A stretch of 64,000 nucleotides of DNA from contig DAMH01000002.1 in assembly GCA_002499585.1 (NCBI GenBank), positions 30,344 through 94,343 on the forward strand, written 5' to 3'. Positions 1 through 8,616 of the stretch are shown here, one piece after another. The translations under genes and the position numbers were made by a program. The stretch comes from Euryarchaeota archaeon UBA552 (lineage in GTDB: Archaea > Thermoplasmatota > Poseidoniia > Poseidoniales > Thalassarchaeaceae). Numbering within the stretch: the first letter of the stretch is position 1; each line of letters opens with the position of its first letter. The notes under the pieces were generated by a model, which made no database searches, was not told where the DNA came from, and was given only the letters and a program-made list of their open reading frames with translations.

Positions 1-604
1 CAGAAGGTGGGCTCTGTCTTGGCTCGGTCTGGGTCGGCTCTTCTTCCCAAACCTCCTCGACCTCGGATGTGGCCAAATCCTTCTGTTGACCTTCTTCAGC
101 GGTTTCCTCAGGGGTTTTCTCACTGATCGCCCCATCTCCCCCAAAGTCCTCATGACCGTTTTCATCAGCGTCTACTGTATCTAAATTGGAGCTGGTATCC
201 GCCTTTATTTCGGAATCTATTTTGGAGGGCAAAATCTTCTTTGCGTCATCCGGCATTTCGTCATATTGTGTTGCAAAACTTGGCTTAGAAGACAACTCTA
301 CACCCTCTGAATCGTCATACTGAGCAACATCGATTGTCACGTCATCCATCGTGAATGTCGTTTGACTCCAATCAACCATGGGGGGTTCTTGTGATTCATC
401 CTCCACCTCTTCCATAAGGGCTGAGAATAGGTCACTGGCCTGTTTTTGAAGCGAATCATCTTGTTGTAGACTGTTCGATTGTCCTAACTTGTAACCGCAT
501 CTAATACAGACGGAACTTTCCGCGCTATTCGATTGCTCACACAGAGGACAGGATATCGTAAGTTTAGCTTTCTTACCCCACCCGAAGAACACGGCTACCA
601 ACAT
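1..604 (-). CDS. Zinc-ribbon protein with long acidic tail (3' end outside window)
   Basis: Reading the minus strand from the ATG at 604-602, the frame is open to the window edge. Residues about 19-37 carry CPLC and, 11 residues on, CIRCG, a short zinc ribbon directly after a basic stretch (GKKAKLT). The rest of the visible part, about 160 residues, is strongly acidic and low in hydrophobics, rich in Asp, Glu, Ser and Thr, which suggests an unstructured linker. Small archaeal proteins of this style often continue into a membrane or binding domain, but that end is not visible. It is divergent from the RDD gene, with about 105 bases between the starts. Function unknown. Confidence 0.7.
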   Translation of the reverse strand, partial: MLVAVFFGWGKKAKLTISCPLCEQSNSAESSVCIRCGYKLGQSNSLQQDDSLQKQASDLFSALMEEVEDESQEPPMVDWSQTTFTMDDVTIDVAQYDDSEGVELSSKPSFATQYDEMPDDAKKILPSKIDSEIKADTSSNLDTVDADENGHEDFGGDGAISEKTPEETAEEGQQKDLATSEVEEVWEEEPTQTEPRQSPPS

Positions 605-708
605 CAGGCTGTAATCAATTTCGGTTTAACCTCTGTTCATCCCTGTATCAAAAAAATAGGTGTGGATGGAACCAAACCTTCAGAGATGTAATCCTGTCAC
701 ATTGGATC

Positions 709-1290
709 GTGAATGACCCTCACTCCAGTCCTATTTCAATTCACAAGTCCGGATTGAATCTGGCAAGGCAAGCGGTAGCGGAGCAGGATAAGTCAAACTG
801 GCCCATGCCCGAGGGGACAATACTTGCCGGTGCCGGAAGAAGAGCAGGCGCGCTTGTCATCGACATGACACTGATGTCGGCTGTACTTACGGTATTGACC
901 AGAGGTAGAATAGTGAACATTTGGAATATCGATCTTATAATCAGTCAGGACATTCATTACTGGGTCGCGATGGTTGCCATTCTGAGCCTATCTTTCTGGT
1001 TGTATTTTCGAACAACTGGCATATTCTTTTCTAGGTCACTGGGTCAGAGGATGTTTTCACTCGCCATAGTCGCAGAGGATGGCTCGGAGATGACGAGCAG
1101 AATGTGGGATGAGCGTAGTCGTGGCAAACTCCTTTTTCTGATTCCGTTGTTCAACATCTATCATGCTGCCTATGAAATCCAACGAATAAGACAACGTCAC
1201 ACACATCAATCAAATCTGGATAGGAAAATTGGATCTATAGTCGTTATTTCTAATTCTTTACCCCCCGCACTGAGGCGGCACCTTAGGTGA
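709..1290 (+). CDS. RDD family membrane protein
   Basis: A 193-residue protein with an RDD-family pattern: GRRAGALVID near residues 43-52 opens the first membrane span, and RSLGQRMFSLAIVAEDG near 110-126 matches the G-x-S-L-G-K-R-like second motif. About three hydrophobic spans are visible (roughly 48-66, 84-101 and 138-150). RDD proteins are small polytopic membrane proteins; some are linked to ion or compatible-solute exchange, but no substrate can be read here. The stop codon overlaps the ATG of the downstream TsaC gene (TGATG), so the two are probably co-transcribed and translationally coupled. Confidence 0.75.
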   Translation: MNDPHSSPISIHKSGLNLARQAVAEQDKSNWPMPEGTILAGAGRRAGALVIDMTLMSAVLTVLTRGRIVNIWNIDLIISQDIHYWVAMVAILSLSFWLYFRTTGIFFSRSLGQRMFSLAIVAEDGSEMTSRMWDERSRGKLLFLIPLFNIYHAAYEIQRIRQRHTHQSNLDRKIGSIVVISNSLPPALRRHLR

Positions 1291-1898
1291 TGAGATTGGA
1301 AGAACAGGTCGAATGGATAAAATCCGGTGGGCTTTGTGTGTACCCCACTTCAACACAACCAGCAGTTGGGTGTTTGCCTGAAAAAAAAGCACTAGACCTG
1401 TTATTCAAAGTTAAGAATAGATCAGATAAGAAACCTGTATCCTTGGGTGTATTAGACCTCCTTCAAGCGTCAGATTTTGTGAAAATTCCAGATCACCTGG
1501 AAGAGTTCCTTTCCTTCTTTCCAAGAGGGGCTCTTACAGTCCTGCTACAACCAAGCATTGAGTGTGACGCTAGATTAGGAACCGCCGGTCTCGCGATACG
1601 GATATTAGATCACGAGATTGCCAGAGAGCTCGTCACCATCACGGGCCCCTTATCTGCAACTAGCGCGAATAAAAGCGGCACAATTCCTTCCAATTCCTGC
1701 TCCGTCGCGGCTCTTGAACTAGGCGGCCGAGATTCTGGAGTACACTGGATCGAATCAGTTTGTACCGGCGGCTCGCCCAGTACTTTGATATCATATCCCT
1801 CAGAGATCACCCCGAATGCGCCTCGGCGGCCGGAGATACTGAGGAAAGGGATTGTTCCAGAGAACGAGGTAATAGAAGCATGGATGAAGCTGATCTAA
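1290..1898 (+). CDS. tsaC: L-threonylcarbamoyladenylate synthase (TsaC/Sua5/YrdC)
   Basis: About 202 residues, the length of the YrdC-only (TsaC) form without the extra Sua5 domain. The family makes threonylcarbamoyl-AMP from threonine, bicarbonate and ATP, the first step of tRNA t6A37 modification. Visible signatures are the YPT-like start (GGLCVYPTSTQPAVG), the KNRSDKKPVSLGV loop near residues 42-54 and TGPLSATSANKSG near 119-131. A GTG directly precedes the ATG; the ATG overlaps the upstream stop and is preferred. Its 3' end overlaps the methionine aminopeptidase start by 19 bases. The KEOPS Pcc1-like gene for the next t6A step lies elsewhere in the window, at 24.1 kb. Confidence 0.85.
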   Translation: MRLEEQVEWIKSGGLCVYPTSTQPAVGCLPEKKALDLLFKVKNRSDKKPVSLGVLDLLQASDFVKIPDHLEEFLSFFPRGALTVLLQPSIECDARLGTAGLAIRILDHEIARELVTITGPLSATSANKSGTIPSNSCSVAALELGGRDSGVHWIESVCTGGSPSTLISYPSEITPNAPRRPEILRKGIVPENEVIEAWMKLI

Positions 1899-2890
1899 AG
1901 TTCTGGAAGGACGCTGGGCACGTCGCACGAAGAACTATTGAGGGGATCAAGGGAGAGATTGTCGCTGGCAAATCATGGGATGATTTAATCGACTCCGCTG
2001 AGAGATTTATCAGGCGGCACGGAGGAACCCCCGCTTTCCCCGTTACAATCTCAGTTAATGACATAGCAGCGCATTACACCACCAACTCGATGCTCTCTAA
2101 GCCCGAGGGACTCGAAGATGAAATGATATTTCAGAACGGGGATTTGGTCAAACTCGATGTTGGAGTTCACATTAAGGGCGCTCTCGCCGATAATGCCCTG
2201 ACAGTGGAAGTAGGAAATGGCGGCAATCACACAGATCAGATTAGAGCCGCACGTGATGCGAGAGACGCCTCGATAGAGGCAATGACCCCTGGAAGCACAT
2301 GGGCCCAGGTTGGTGCAGCCGCTGAACAAATACATCTAGATGCCGGGTTTCAGCCGATCACCAATCTTTGCGGACATAAAATGGAAAGATGGAACTTACA
2401 TGCTGGTGTTTCAGTACCCTCATTCGATTGTGGAAAGACAAATCCAGGCTTCAAAGGCGGCCCTGAGATAAATTCCTTCTATGCAATTGAACCATTCAAT
2501 ACAACTGGCAAATCAGGGAAAATAGAGGATATAGAACCCGGCACGTCTTCAAACATTCATAGAGTTACAGGGAATATCACAGTCAGAAAAGCGGTCGCTA
2601 AGAAGAAACTTAAGCCACTGGGCGCTACAATGGCACGTTATATAGAGGAGCGATATTCAACTCTCCCGTTCGCTGAAAGATGGGCATACTCGCTATTGGA
2701 GAAGCCATTCCCAGGCGAGGATCCCGTCGGTATAAGGAAAAAGTGGAATGCGTTGATAAAAAAACTAACAAGCATCAGATTCTTAGAATCTTACTCAGCG
2801 TTAAGATGCGTCGACAGGGGAAACGTCGCACAGTTTGAACACACTGTATGGATGAGTGATGGTGGCCCAGAAGTCCTCACTGTTGAATAA
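1880..2890 (+). CDS. map: Methionine aminopeptidase, type II
   Basis: Removes the N-terminal methionine from nascent proteins with a dinuclear metal centre. The 336-residue protein carries all expected ligands: His65 in the PAFPV...AAHYT segment, Asp93 (LDVGV), Asp104 (ADNALTV), His166 (GHKMERW), a Glu in the AIEPF segment near 200 and Glu near 322 (QFEHTV). It lacks the N-terminal extension of eukaryotic MetAP2, as in other archaeal enzymes. The same frame stays open upstream to 1760, but the family alignment begins at the ATG at 1880 (MDEADLKFW), which overlaps the tsaC 3' end by 19 bases and indicates coupling. Confidence 0.92.
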   Translation: MDEADLKFWKDAGHVARRTIEGIKGEIVAGKSWDDLIDSAERFIRRHGGTPAFPVTISVNDIAAHYTTNSMLSKPEGLEDEMIFQNGDLVKLDVGVHIKGALADNALTVEVGNGGNHTDQIRAARDARDASIEAMTPGSTWAQVGAAAEQIHLDAGFQPITNLCGHKMERWNLHAGVSVPSFDCGKTNPGFKGGPEINSFYAIEPFNTTGKSGKIEDIEPGTSSNIHRVTGNITVRKAVAKKKLKPLGATMARYIEERYSTLPFAERWAYSLLEKPFPGEDPVGIRKKWNALIKKLTSIRFLESYSALRCVDRGNVAQFEHTVWMSDGGPEVLTVE

Positions 2891-3023
2891 TTCGCAGCAT
2901 TCTTGGTGTAGTAAGCCTTCACAAGGGTTATCAATGTGAGAAGTTCTTAGCAGGCACGTACAGGGAACTGAGGTTCTCGCTGAGTGCATCCCATCCCCTC
3001 GCTTGTGTCTCTGCCCTGTACAC

Positions 3024-3983
3024 CTAAACTTCCTCCTCGGTAGCCTCCACTGCACCCTTAATTGTAACACCAATCACTGCAATGAGGATGAGCAACATAC
3101 CTATTTTTTGTTGTAGCGATGGATCCTCCCCGAGAAGAAAAACCCCCCAGACTATTGTCAAAACAGGCTGAACTAGGATTGCAAAGGAAGTATGCGCTGC
3201 CGGGAGTCTTGGAAGGGAGTATGTGATTGCCAACCATCCAAAGGACTGGCACATAATTGCTAGCAAAAGCAACCAAGCATGCGAAGGGTAGCTGGGCGTG
3301 AAAATTATTGGTTCGACATTCAAGCTTTGCAAAGGAATCAACCCAAGGAACAAGAGACCGACCATACCACCAGTAGTAGACTCAAATTGGAGTTTCGTGG
3401 CAGGTGCCAGAGACTTGTTTGCATATCTGTATACTATAAGGAACGAGGAATAGAAAATAGCAGTGAATATTCCTGCTAGTACTCCTGCACCGGGTCTTTC
3501 CCCGTATGCAGCATTGTCCCCAAGTCCCGAAATAAAAACTAGGCCAACCAATACCACCGGAAGTGCCAATATAATCGCCCGATTGGGTTTCTCGCCGAGT
3601 AGCCACCAACTGAGGATGGTCACGATGATAACCTGAGAGTTGCCAATCAAGGTGGCTATGCCGGTTCCAACCCAGTCTATCGCAGTATGATATGTGATGA
3701 AGTCAAGGGCTAAAATGAGACCAGCAAAGAAGGCCATCCACCTCTCCGCACCACCTCTGTTGTCTTCCGAGGTCCATACTTTTGACAAGATCCAAAGCAC
3801 CGGCATCGCATATAACATCCTAAAGAAAGCCCCGGTCAGTGGCCCAGATCCAGATAAAGAATACATCAGTGGCGCGAATGATATCATTGTTGCACCAATG
3901 AGTGCTACGGCCATCAACTTCCTGACTTTGACAGTTTCATCCACCATCTTTGTTACCCCGGTGGGTTTGAAACCCTTGTCCAT
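3024..3983 (-). CDS. EamA/DMT-superfamily transporter
   Basis: A very hydrophobic protein of about 319 residues with some ten predicted membrane helices arranged as two EamA repeats, the drug/metabolite transporter architecture. Features typical of the family are the early SFAPLMYSLSG helix, ALDFITYHTAIDWVG and, near the C-terminus, LLGEDPSLQQKIGMLLIL, which mirrors the LLGEKPNR of the first repeat. The substrate cannot be predicted. The start is uncertain: 3983, 3947 (MVDETVKV) and 4016 are all in frame; an AT-rich TTTAATAC element lies about 22 bases before 3983. It follows the aquaporin gene on the same strand. Confidence 0.8.
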   Translation of the reverse strand: MDKGFKPTGVTKMVDETVKVRKLMAVALIGATMISFAPLMYSLSGSGPLTGAFFRMLYAMPVLWILSKVWTSEDNRGGAERWMAFFAGLILALDFITYHTAIDWVGTGIATLIGNSQVIIVTILSWWLLGEKPNRAIILALPVVLVGLVFISGLGDNAAYGERPGAGVLAGIFTAIFYSSFLIVYRYANKSLAPATKLQFESTTGGMVGLLFLGLIPLQSLNVEPIIFTPSYPSHAWLLLLAIMCQSFGWLAITYSLPRLPAAHTSFAILVQPVLTIVWGVFLLGEDPSLQQKIGMLLILIAVIGVTIKGAVEATEEEV

Positions 3984-4028
3984 GAGGCATCTTATTTGTA
4001 TTAAACAGATATGCAACCTTGCAGGACA

Positions 4029-4694
4029 TCAATCATCATCAATTGCGACCACAGGAGAAATGGATCTGAAAACTAGCGCTGCCATGAGGCCGGCCAAGAC
4101 CTGAGGCACGATGTGTAACCAAAGATCTTCAAATTTCAGCACATCTGCCGTCAAAAGCGCACTGGTCACGGCTGGGTTGAATGAGCCACCTGAAATCTCT
4201 CCGACTGTTAATGCGCCGGCTAGCACTACAAATGCTATGGCGGCCCCAAAATATCCATTACCGCTGTTTGACTCACTGGTCGCGACATTGAGGATTACAA
4301 AGACTAAGGCAAACGTGTAGAGAAATTCTGCGGTGAAAGCCTGCCAGGTATCCATAACGAGGAGGTTAGGGTTCGGATCAGAAACCAGTGCATTTTGAGA
4401 AACAATTGCTGCCAAGATCCCCGCAATAACTTGAGTGCCGATGTAAGGTAGAACCTCGTTGTCCGCGCATGCCCCTCTCAACCAGACACCTAACGTCACA
4501 GCCGGATTGAAGTGCGCCCCTGATACATGCCCCAGTGCATAAATCATGACCATTAATGTAGAGGCAATCGCAAATGGAGCAAAAATACCGGCCAAACCAT
4601 GCACTCCGGCGGTGCAAATGGTGAGTACTAGGAAAAAGGTCCCTATGAATTCCGCTGTGAGTTTGTTAGTGAGATTGTATTCATGCATTGTCAT
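4029..4694 (-). CDS. Aquaporin / MIP-family channel lacking the filter arginine
   Basis: About 221 residues with six hydrophobic spans and the two half-helix motifs of the MIP family: HFNPAVTLG (NPA at about 63-65) and SFNPAVTSA (NPA at about 173-175). In canonical aquaporins and glycerol facilitators the second NPA is followed by Arg of the ar/R selectivity filter; here it is followed by Val, so the pore chemistry is probably altered. Water, glycerol or another small neutral solute is possible. The start at 4694 (MTMHEY) or 4688 overlaps the 3' end of the glutaredoxin gene by 14 or 8 bases, placing the channel in the BolA-glutaredoxin operon. Confidence 0.88.
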   Translation of the reverse strand: MTMHEYNLTNKLTAEFIGTFFLVLTICTAGVHGLAGIFAPFAIASTLMVMIYALGHVSGAHFNPAVTLGVWLRGACADNEVLPYIGTQVIAGILAAIVSQNALVSDPNPNLLVMDTWQAFTAEFLYTFALVFVILNVATSESNSGNGYFGAAIAFVVLAGALTVGEISGGSFNPAVTSALLTADVLKFEDLWLHIVPQVLAGLMAALVFRSISPVVAIDDD

Positions 4695-5013
4695 TCGCAC
4701 TGGCAGCAAGTGTTTGAAGTTCTCCACTCTGGAACAACTCAAGGGCAATGTCTGAGCCTCCAACTAACTTTCCGCCGATGAATAATTGGGGCATTGTAGG
4801 AAATCCGGACCAGTCTCTGAGTGCATTTCTGGCCCTGGGGTCTGACAGAACATTTACGGATGCAAATGGTACACCCAGTTGAGATACTATTGAAGACGCA
4901 CGGTTACTAAATCCGCATTGAGGCGCTTCGGGCGTGCCCTTCATGAATAGTACTACACTATTCTCTTCCACTATTTTCTGCAACTCTTCTGGTGTCCAGT
5001 TAAATTCTGTCAT
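4681..5013 (-). CDS. Monothiol glutaredoxin (CGFS type, Grx4/Grx5-like)
   Basis: A 110-residue single-domain glutaredoxin. It shows the monothiol active site CGFS at residues 33-36, preceded by FMKGTPEAPQ, then a TMPQLFIGGKLVGGSDI segment that corresponds to the family's cis-Pro and glutathione-binding region. CGFS glutaredoxins bind and transfer [2Fe-2S] clusters, usually with BolA partners and glutathione. The gene sits 2 bases downstream of a BolA gene, so the classic BolA-Grx pair is encoded as a unit. Such pairs are characteristic of proteobacteria and eukaryotes and are not common in archaea, so acquisition by transfer is plausible but not shown. Confidence 0.92.
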   Translation of the reverse strand: MTEFNWTPEELQKIVEENSVVLFMKGTPEAPQCGFSNRASSIVSQLGVPFASVNVLSDPRARNALRDWSGFPTMPQLFIGGKLVGGSDIALELFQSGELQTLAASANDNA

Positions 5014-5015
5014 TC

Positions 5016-5351
5016 CTATTTCTCCTTTGGTCTCCTTATGTGTATTCCAAGAAACTGCTTCTCCCCGTCTCCATGTGGATCAAAAACAGTGTCTCCTGCT
5101 TTGCTAGCTTGTTCCGTGGTCATGCATTTGAGATCCAGTGCATGAACGGTGCCGTTCTTGATGAAGGGCATGAAATGATCGAGTATGGGTCTTTGTCTTT
5201 CGAGGGGCATCATACCAATGAATGTGTCTGATATCACACGAACGTGAAAATGATCTCCTGTTCCGTGCAGATCGTTGATTTCAACCAGGGAATCTGGTAC
5301 AATTTTTTCAATCTCAGACTTAACCCAAGCCTCCCCCTTCATGATCATCAA
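5016..5351 (-). CDS. BolA-family protein
   Basis: An 111-residue protein matching BolA/IbaG across most of its length: DLHGTGDHFHVRVIS near residues 28-42 (with His in the segment that binds Fe-S clusters with glutaredoxin), FIGMMPLERQRPI near 44-56 and HALDLKCMT near 70-78. BolA proteins form [2Fe-2S]-bridged heterodimers with CGFS glutaredoxins and act in Fe-S delivery. Here the partner glutaredoxin starts 2 bases downstream. Three Met codons (5351, 5348, 5342) can serve as start. The aquaporin follows as the third gene of the run. Confidence 0.9.
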   Translation of the reverse strand: MMIMKGEAWVKSEIEKIVPDSLVEINDLHGTGDHFHVRVISDTFIGMMPLERQRPILDHFMPFIKNGTVHALDLKCMTTEQASKAGDTVFDPHGDGEKQFLGIHIRRPKEK

Positions 5352-5387
5352 AAGTAGCCATCAGATTTGAAGCCTATCAGTGTATGA

Positions 5388-6065
5388 TTAAGGCAACTCT
5401 CGAATAATTTTTTGATAATTTTCTGATATGGTGCCCTTGCTGTTTATCAACCCACTTCCGACAACGGAAATATCAACTCCCCAAGACGATACCAAGCCGA
5501 TATTATGTGATTTTATGCCCCCATCTATCATGATTCTGGTCGACTTACCCCCTTTTGATATTTGTTCATCTATAGCAGACTTGAATCTTAGGACCTTGTC
5601 CTTGACTTCAGGCATGAACGACTGACCGCCCTTTCCCGGCACGACAGACATAACCAGAACCAGATCCAGATCTTCAAGGTGAGGAATGACCTCCTCTTCA
5701 CTTGTGTCGGGATTAAGGACAATCCCAACCGCAGTACCACTTTCTCGAATTGCTCTGATCAAAGTCTTCGGGGAGTCAACCGCCTCGATGTGAAAGATTA
5801 CCATATCAACACCCGCTTCAACGTACTGCATCCATGTTTCTTCAGCATTCGTTATCATGAGATGGCAGTCCAGGTAAACTTCTGGACCGATCCTCTCCCT
5901 GATCGATTTGATAACAGCGGGTCCAAAGGTTATGGTTTTGTTAACAACCCAGTTTCCGTCCATGACGTCTAGATGTATCCAACTCATACCGGCCTTCAAT
6001 GCATCATCTAGCACACTTCCAAGCTGAGTGAAGTCTGCGGTGAGAATAGAGGGCGCGATGAGCAT
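5388..6065 (-). CDS. rpe: Ribulose-phosphate 3-epimerase
   Basis: A TIM-barrel enzyme of about 225 residues that interconverts ribulose 5-phosphate and xylulose 5-phosphate in the pentose phosphate pathway. Diagnostic segments are APSIL at the start, HLDVMDG (catalytic Asp), DCHLMI (metal His), SVVPGKGGQSF, MIDGGI and VVGSGL. The start at 6065 (MLIAPSIL) fits the family better than 6077. It is divergent from thioredoxin, with about 110 bases between the starts. Confidence 0.92.
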   Translation of the reverse strand: MLIAPSILTADFTQLGSVLDDALKAGMSWIHLDVMDGNWVVNKTITFGPAVIKSIRERIGPEVYLDCHLMITNAEETWMQYVEAGVDMVIFHIEAVDSPKTLIRAIRESGTAVGIVLNPDTSEEEVIPHLEDLDLVLVMSVVPGKGGQSFMPEVKDKVLRFKSAIDEQISKGGKSTRIMIDGGIKSHNIGLVSSWGVDISVVGSGLINSKGTISENYQKIIRELP

Positions 6066-6178
6066 GAATAATTGCACCTCAACATGATCTGGTTGTCAAG
6101 TCTTCTAAAATTGAGTCCTAATTTGACCCATACGGGCCTCAGCAAGGATTCATACATGAGGGGCGATCTTGGACAACA

Positions 6179-6496
6179 ATGGGCCAAGTAGTGGAAGCCT
6201 CCGACTCTGACTTTAGTTCGGTCATTTCCGACTCAGAGTGGGTATTGGTAGACTTCTGGGCTCCATGGTGTGGGCCGTGCCGAGCATTGTCACCGGTGTT
6301 GAATTCGATCGCTGATGAGCGCGAAATAACCATTGCGAAAGTAAACACAGATCAGAACCCCGTGACTCCCGGAGAGTATGGAGTAAGAGGGATTCCGTAT
6401 CTAGTCCTGTTCCATAACGGTAAGCCTGTAGATCAACACACTGGAGCTGCACCTAAACCGTACTTCGATGAGTGGCTTAACAGACACATGACATGA
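6179..6496 (+). CDS. trxA: Thioredoxin
   Basis: A 105-residue single-domain thioredoxin. The WCGPC active site lies at about residues 30-34 after VLVDFWAP, and the cis-proline is in GIPYLVLF near 72-79. It is a general dithiol reductant. The gene stands alone and converges on the wHTH NTPase gene downstream, with only about 26 bases between the stops. A second group of AhpC/TSA-type thiol proteins lies at 37 and 44 kb. Confidence 0.93.
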   Translation: MGQVVEASDSDFSSVISDSEWVLVDFWAPWCGPCRALSPVLNSIADEREITIAKVNTDQNPVTPGEYGVRGIPYLVLFHNGKPVDQHTGAAPKPYFDEWLNRHMT

Positions 6497-6522
6497 CCTT
6501 CTACGAATCTACACACGCGTAG

Positions 6523-8010
6523 TCAGTCGAAAACATACATCCTGAGTCTACTCCTTAAAGCCTCGTGGAGCCACATCCCGCCATCCAGTTCAATCATCAA
6601 GCCTCTCGACATGAGGGTTTTCGGCGGCCCCCCGGTAATCCCTGTGGCTCTAGCCAATTCCTCCCAGAGTACAGGCCTGTCCGATTTGGCGAGTTCCATG
6701 AGAATCATTCTCTCATTTGCCGGCAACACTTCAACGATCTCAGCATCTAGGAATTTTACCCAGTCTCTGTGTTCTATTTCACCATACATCTCTAATAATT
6801 CAATTGCTAAGGGGTGCCCTCCAGTTCGCTCGTGGAGAATTTTCGATGAGATCCAATCATCGAGGTTCATTGTTGCAATCCATTCCTCAAGTTCTATCTG
6901 GCTTAGTCCTTCTAATGCTATTTCATGGACCCTTCCAAGCGTAAGGACGTCCCTTCGATCGTAGAAATTTGGACACTCCCTAGATATCGTGACTATCTTC
7001 GATTCAGACGCCTCGGCAACTTGCATCATCGCACCAACCAACATGTTACCACTCTTGTCTAAGTTGTGTACATCATCAAGAATTAAGAACAATTTTTGCT
7101 TCTTGGATAATTCGTCATTCTCGTCAATCATGGTTGCGACCAGCCTTCTCCTGAGCAAATCATAATCTAGGTTGTTACCGGGAGTTGGAAGGGTTGAGAC
7201 TAGGTTGTAAGGGTCTTCCCCGGACACACCACTTGGATTCAGGACCCTATGGATGATACTGGTCGCCAGTCCTGTTGCTGTATCCCAGGTTTGGCAAGGG
7301 TAATACATCACTAAATAGTCACTTGATATTTTTTCTTGCGTGCTAAACCAGTTTGATATCAGAGTAGTTTTTCCACAACCAGCTACACCTGTTATGACAC
7401 AAATATTCGAACTACTGGTAAACCATCTGTCTAACAACTTCTTTTCACGCCTTCTACCATGAATATCCCTCGTTTGAGGCGGCTTCGTGTGATAAGTCGC
7501 ATGAGCTCCCGCCATCATTTTTATTGATCCGGGCAGCACCTTCCTTTTTCGTACCGGACCGAATCTAATATCGCCGTAATTCAATGCCCCTTCATATTGC
7601 GCATGCATCAATATGGATAAAATGTCTAAGTCAGCCCTTAGCCGCTCTGAAGCTTGAGATGCGGGTATTTCCAGCAGATCGCCGCTTCGTGACCTAAGAA
7701 GAACCATTGTCTCTTCGAGTTTATGTTTGATTGCTGCAGAAACTTCTACACCCAGTGGTGTGAGGTGCCATGTCTTTTGTCTCCGGGACTCTCCTACGAC
7801 TTGCCGTGTTGTTTGTCCGACGACCCCTGCGGTGACCAAGTCTCGCATGCTACGAGAGACGTTAGGAGGGTGAATTGCGCACGCCTCAGCTATACCTCGT
7901 CGCGTAACCTCTGGGGTCGCGGTATGCATTTCTGTCTGAAACGAATTATTCAGTAGGTGCAGCAGAATCCTGTCGGAGACAGCGACATTCACCTTTGAGC
8001 CCCTCGCCAT
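6523..8010 (-). CDS. wHTH / P-loop NTPase regulator (STAND- or Orc-like)
   Basis: A 495-residue three-part protein. Residues about 10-95 form a winged-helix domain with MarR/archaeal-type features (RRGIAEACAIHPPNVSRSMRDL), a central P-loop NTPase carries Walker A GVAGCGKTT (208-216) and Walker B LFLILDDVHNL (about 307-317), and the C-terminal 90 residues look like a second helical or winged-helix module (RMILMELAKSDRPVLWEEL). The layout resembles STAND-type signalling ATPases that switch on nucleotide binding; no DNA target or ligand can be inferred. It is divergent from the ferritin-like gene, about 120 bases away, which could be a regulatory target. Confidence 0.75.
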   Translation of the reverse strand: MARGSKVNVAVSDRILLHLLNNSFQTEMHTATPEVTRRGIAEACAIHPPNVSRSMRDLVTAGVVGQTTRQVVGESRRQKTWHLTPLGVEVSAAIKHKLEETMVLLRSRSGDLLEIPASQASERLRADLDILSILMHAQYEGALNYGDIRFGPVRKRKVLPGSIKMMAGAHATYHTKPPQTRDIHGRRREKKLLDRWFTSSSNICVITGVAGCGKTTLISNWFSTQEKISSDYLVMYYPCQTWDTATGLATSIIHRVLNPSGVSGEDPYNLVSTLPTPGNNLDYDLLRRRLVATMIDENDELSKKQKLFLILDDVHNLDKSGNMLVGAMMQVAEASESKIVTISRECPNFYDRRDVLTLGRVHEIALEGLSQIELEEWIATMNLDDWISSKILHERTGGHPLAIELLEMYGEIEHRDWVKFLDAEIVEVLPANERMILMELAKSDRPVLWEELARATGITGGPPKTLMSRGLMIELDGGMWLHEALRSRLRMYVFD

Positions 8011-8132
8011 CGAAAGGTAATGAATGGAAGTTAGACATCAATAATTCCCATGAACTCGACCCAATTAACTAATCAAGTCATTTTTCCAATGGATTCATTA
8101 GCCCCTATCCCTGTTGTCAATCGGTAACTGTT

Positions 8133-8552
8133 ATGGACACAGGAGAGATCATTGAGGCCTTGAACAAGGCATTAGCCTGGGAAATGCGAGCGATTGCGAT
8201 GTATGCACACTACTCTGCATATGTTTCGGGAATTCATCGTCCTCACCTTTCGGTATATTTTTCCAATGAAGTTACAGAGTCGATTAATCATGCTGCTACA
8301 GTAAGATCAGCGATCGTAAAATTAGACGGTAAAGCAACAACCGAGCGGGCCCCATCAGAAATCGTTCATACCTACGATTATTCAGTAATGCTCAATGAGG
8401 CTTATGGGACAGAAAAAACTGCCAGCCAGACTTATGAAGCGATACTCCCTATGATAGAGGCAATCGGTGATAATGAGCTTTATGATGCGCTTGAGGTAAT
8501 TTACTTTGACGAACTCAGATCAGTAGAAGAATTACGGATGATGCTAAAGTGA
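8133..8552 (+). CDS. Ferritin-like diiron protein
   Basis: A 139-residue all-helical protein of ferritin/bacterioferritin-like type. It carries candidate metal ligands: a Glu in the first helix (LAWEMRAIAMYAHY), the E-x-x-x-H-type second pair in NEVTESINHAATV near residue 46, a Glu in helix three (YGTEKTASQTYE) and an E-x-x-x-x-x-E pair at the end (VIYFDELRSVEEL). It could store or oxidise iron or detoxify peroxide; the family subtype is not clear. Divergently arranged with the NTPase regulator upstream. Confidence 0.7.
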   Translation: MDTGEIIEALNKALAWEMRAIAMYAHYSAYVSGIHRPHLSVYFSNEVTESINHAATVRSAIVKLDGKATTERAPSEIVHTYDYSVMLNEAYGTEKTASQTYEAILPMIEAIGDNELYDALEVIYFDELRSVEELRMMLK

Positions 8553-8616
8553 GCAAACTGAACTTACCAATTATTTTCACACCATCGATTATGTGCTTTG
8601 TCCGCCTGCACTAACC

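Noticed and set aside
1760..1879. N-terminal 40-residue extension of methionine aminopeptidase
   Set aside because: It is just the continuation of the frame into tsaC; the family alignment begins at ATG 1880.
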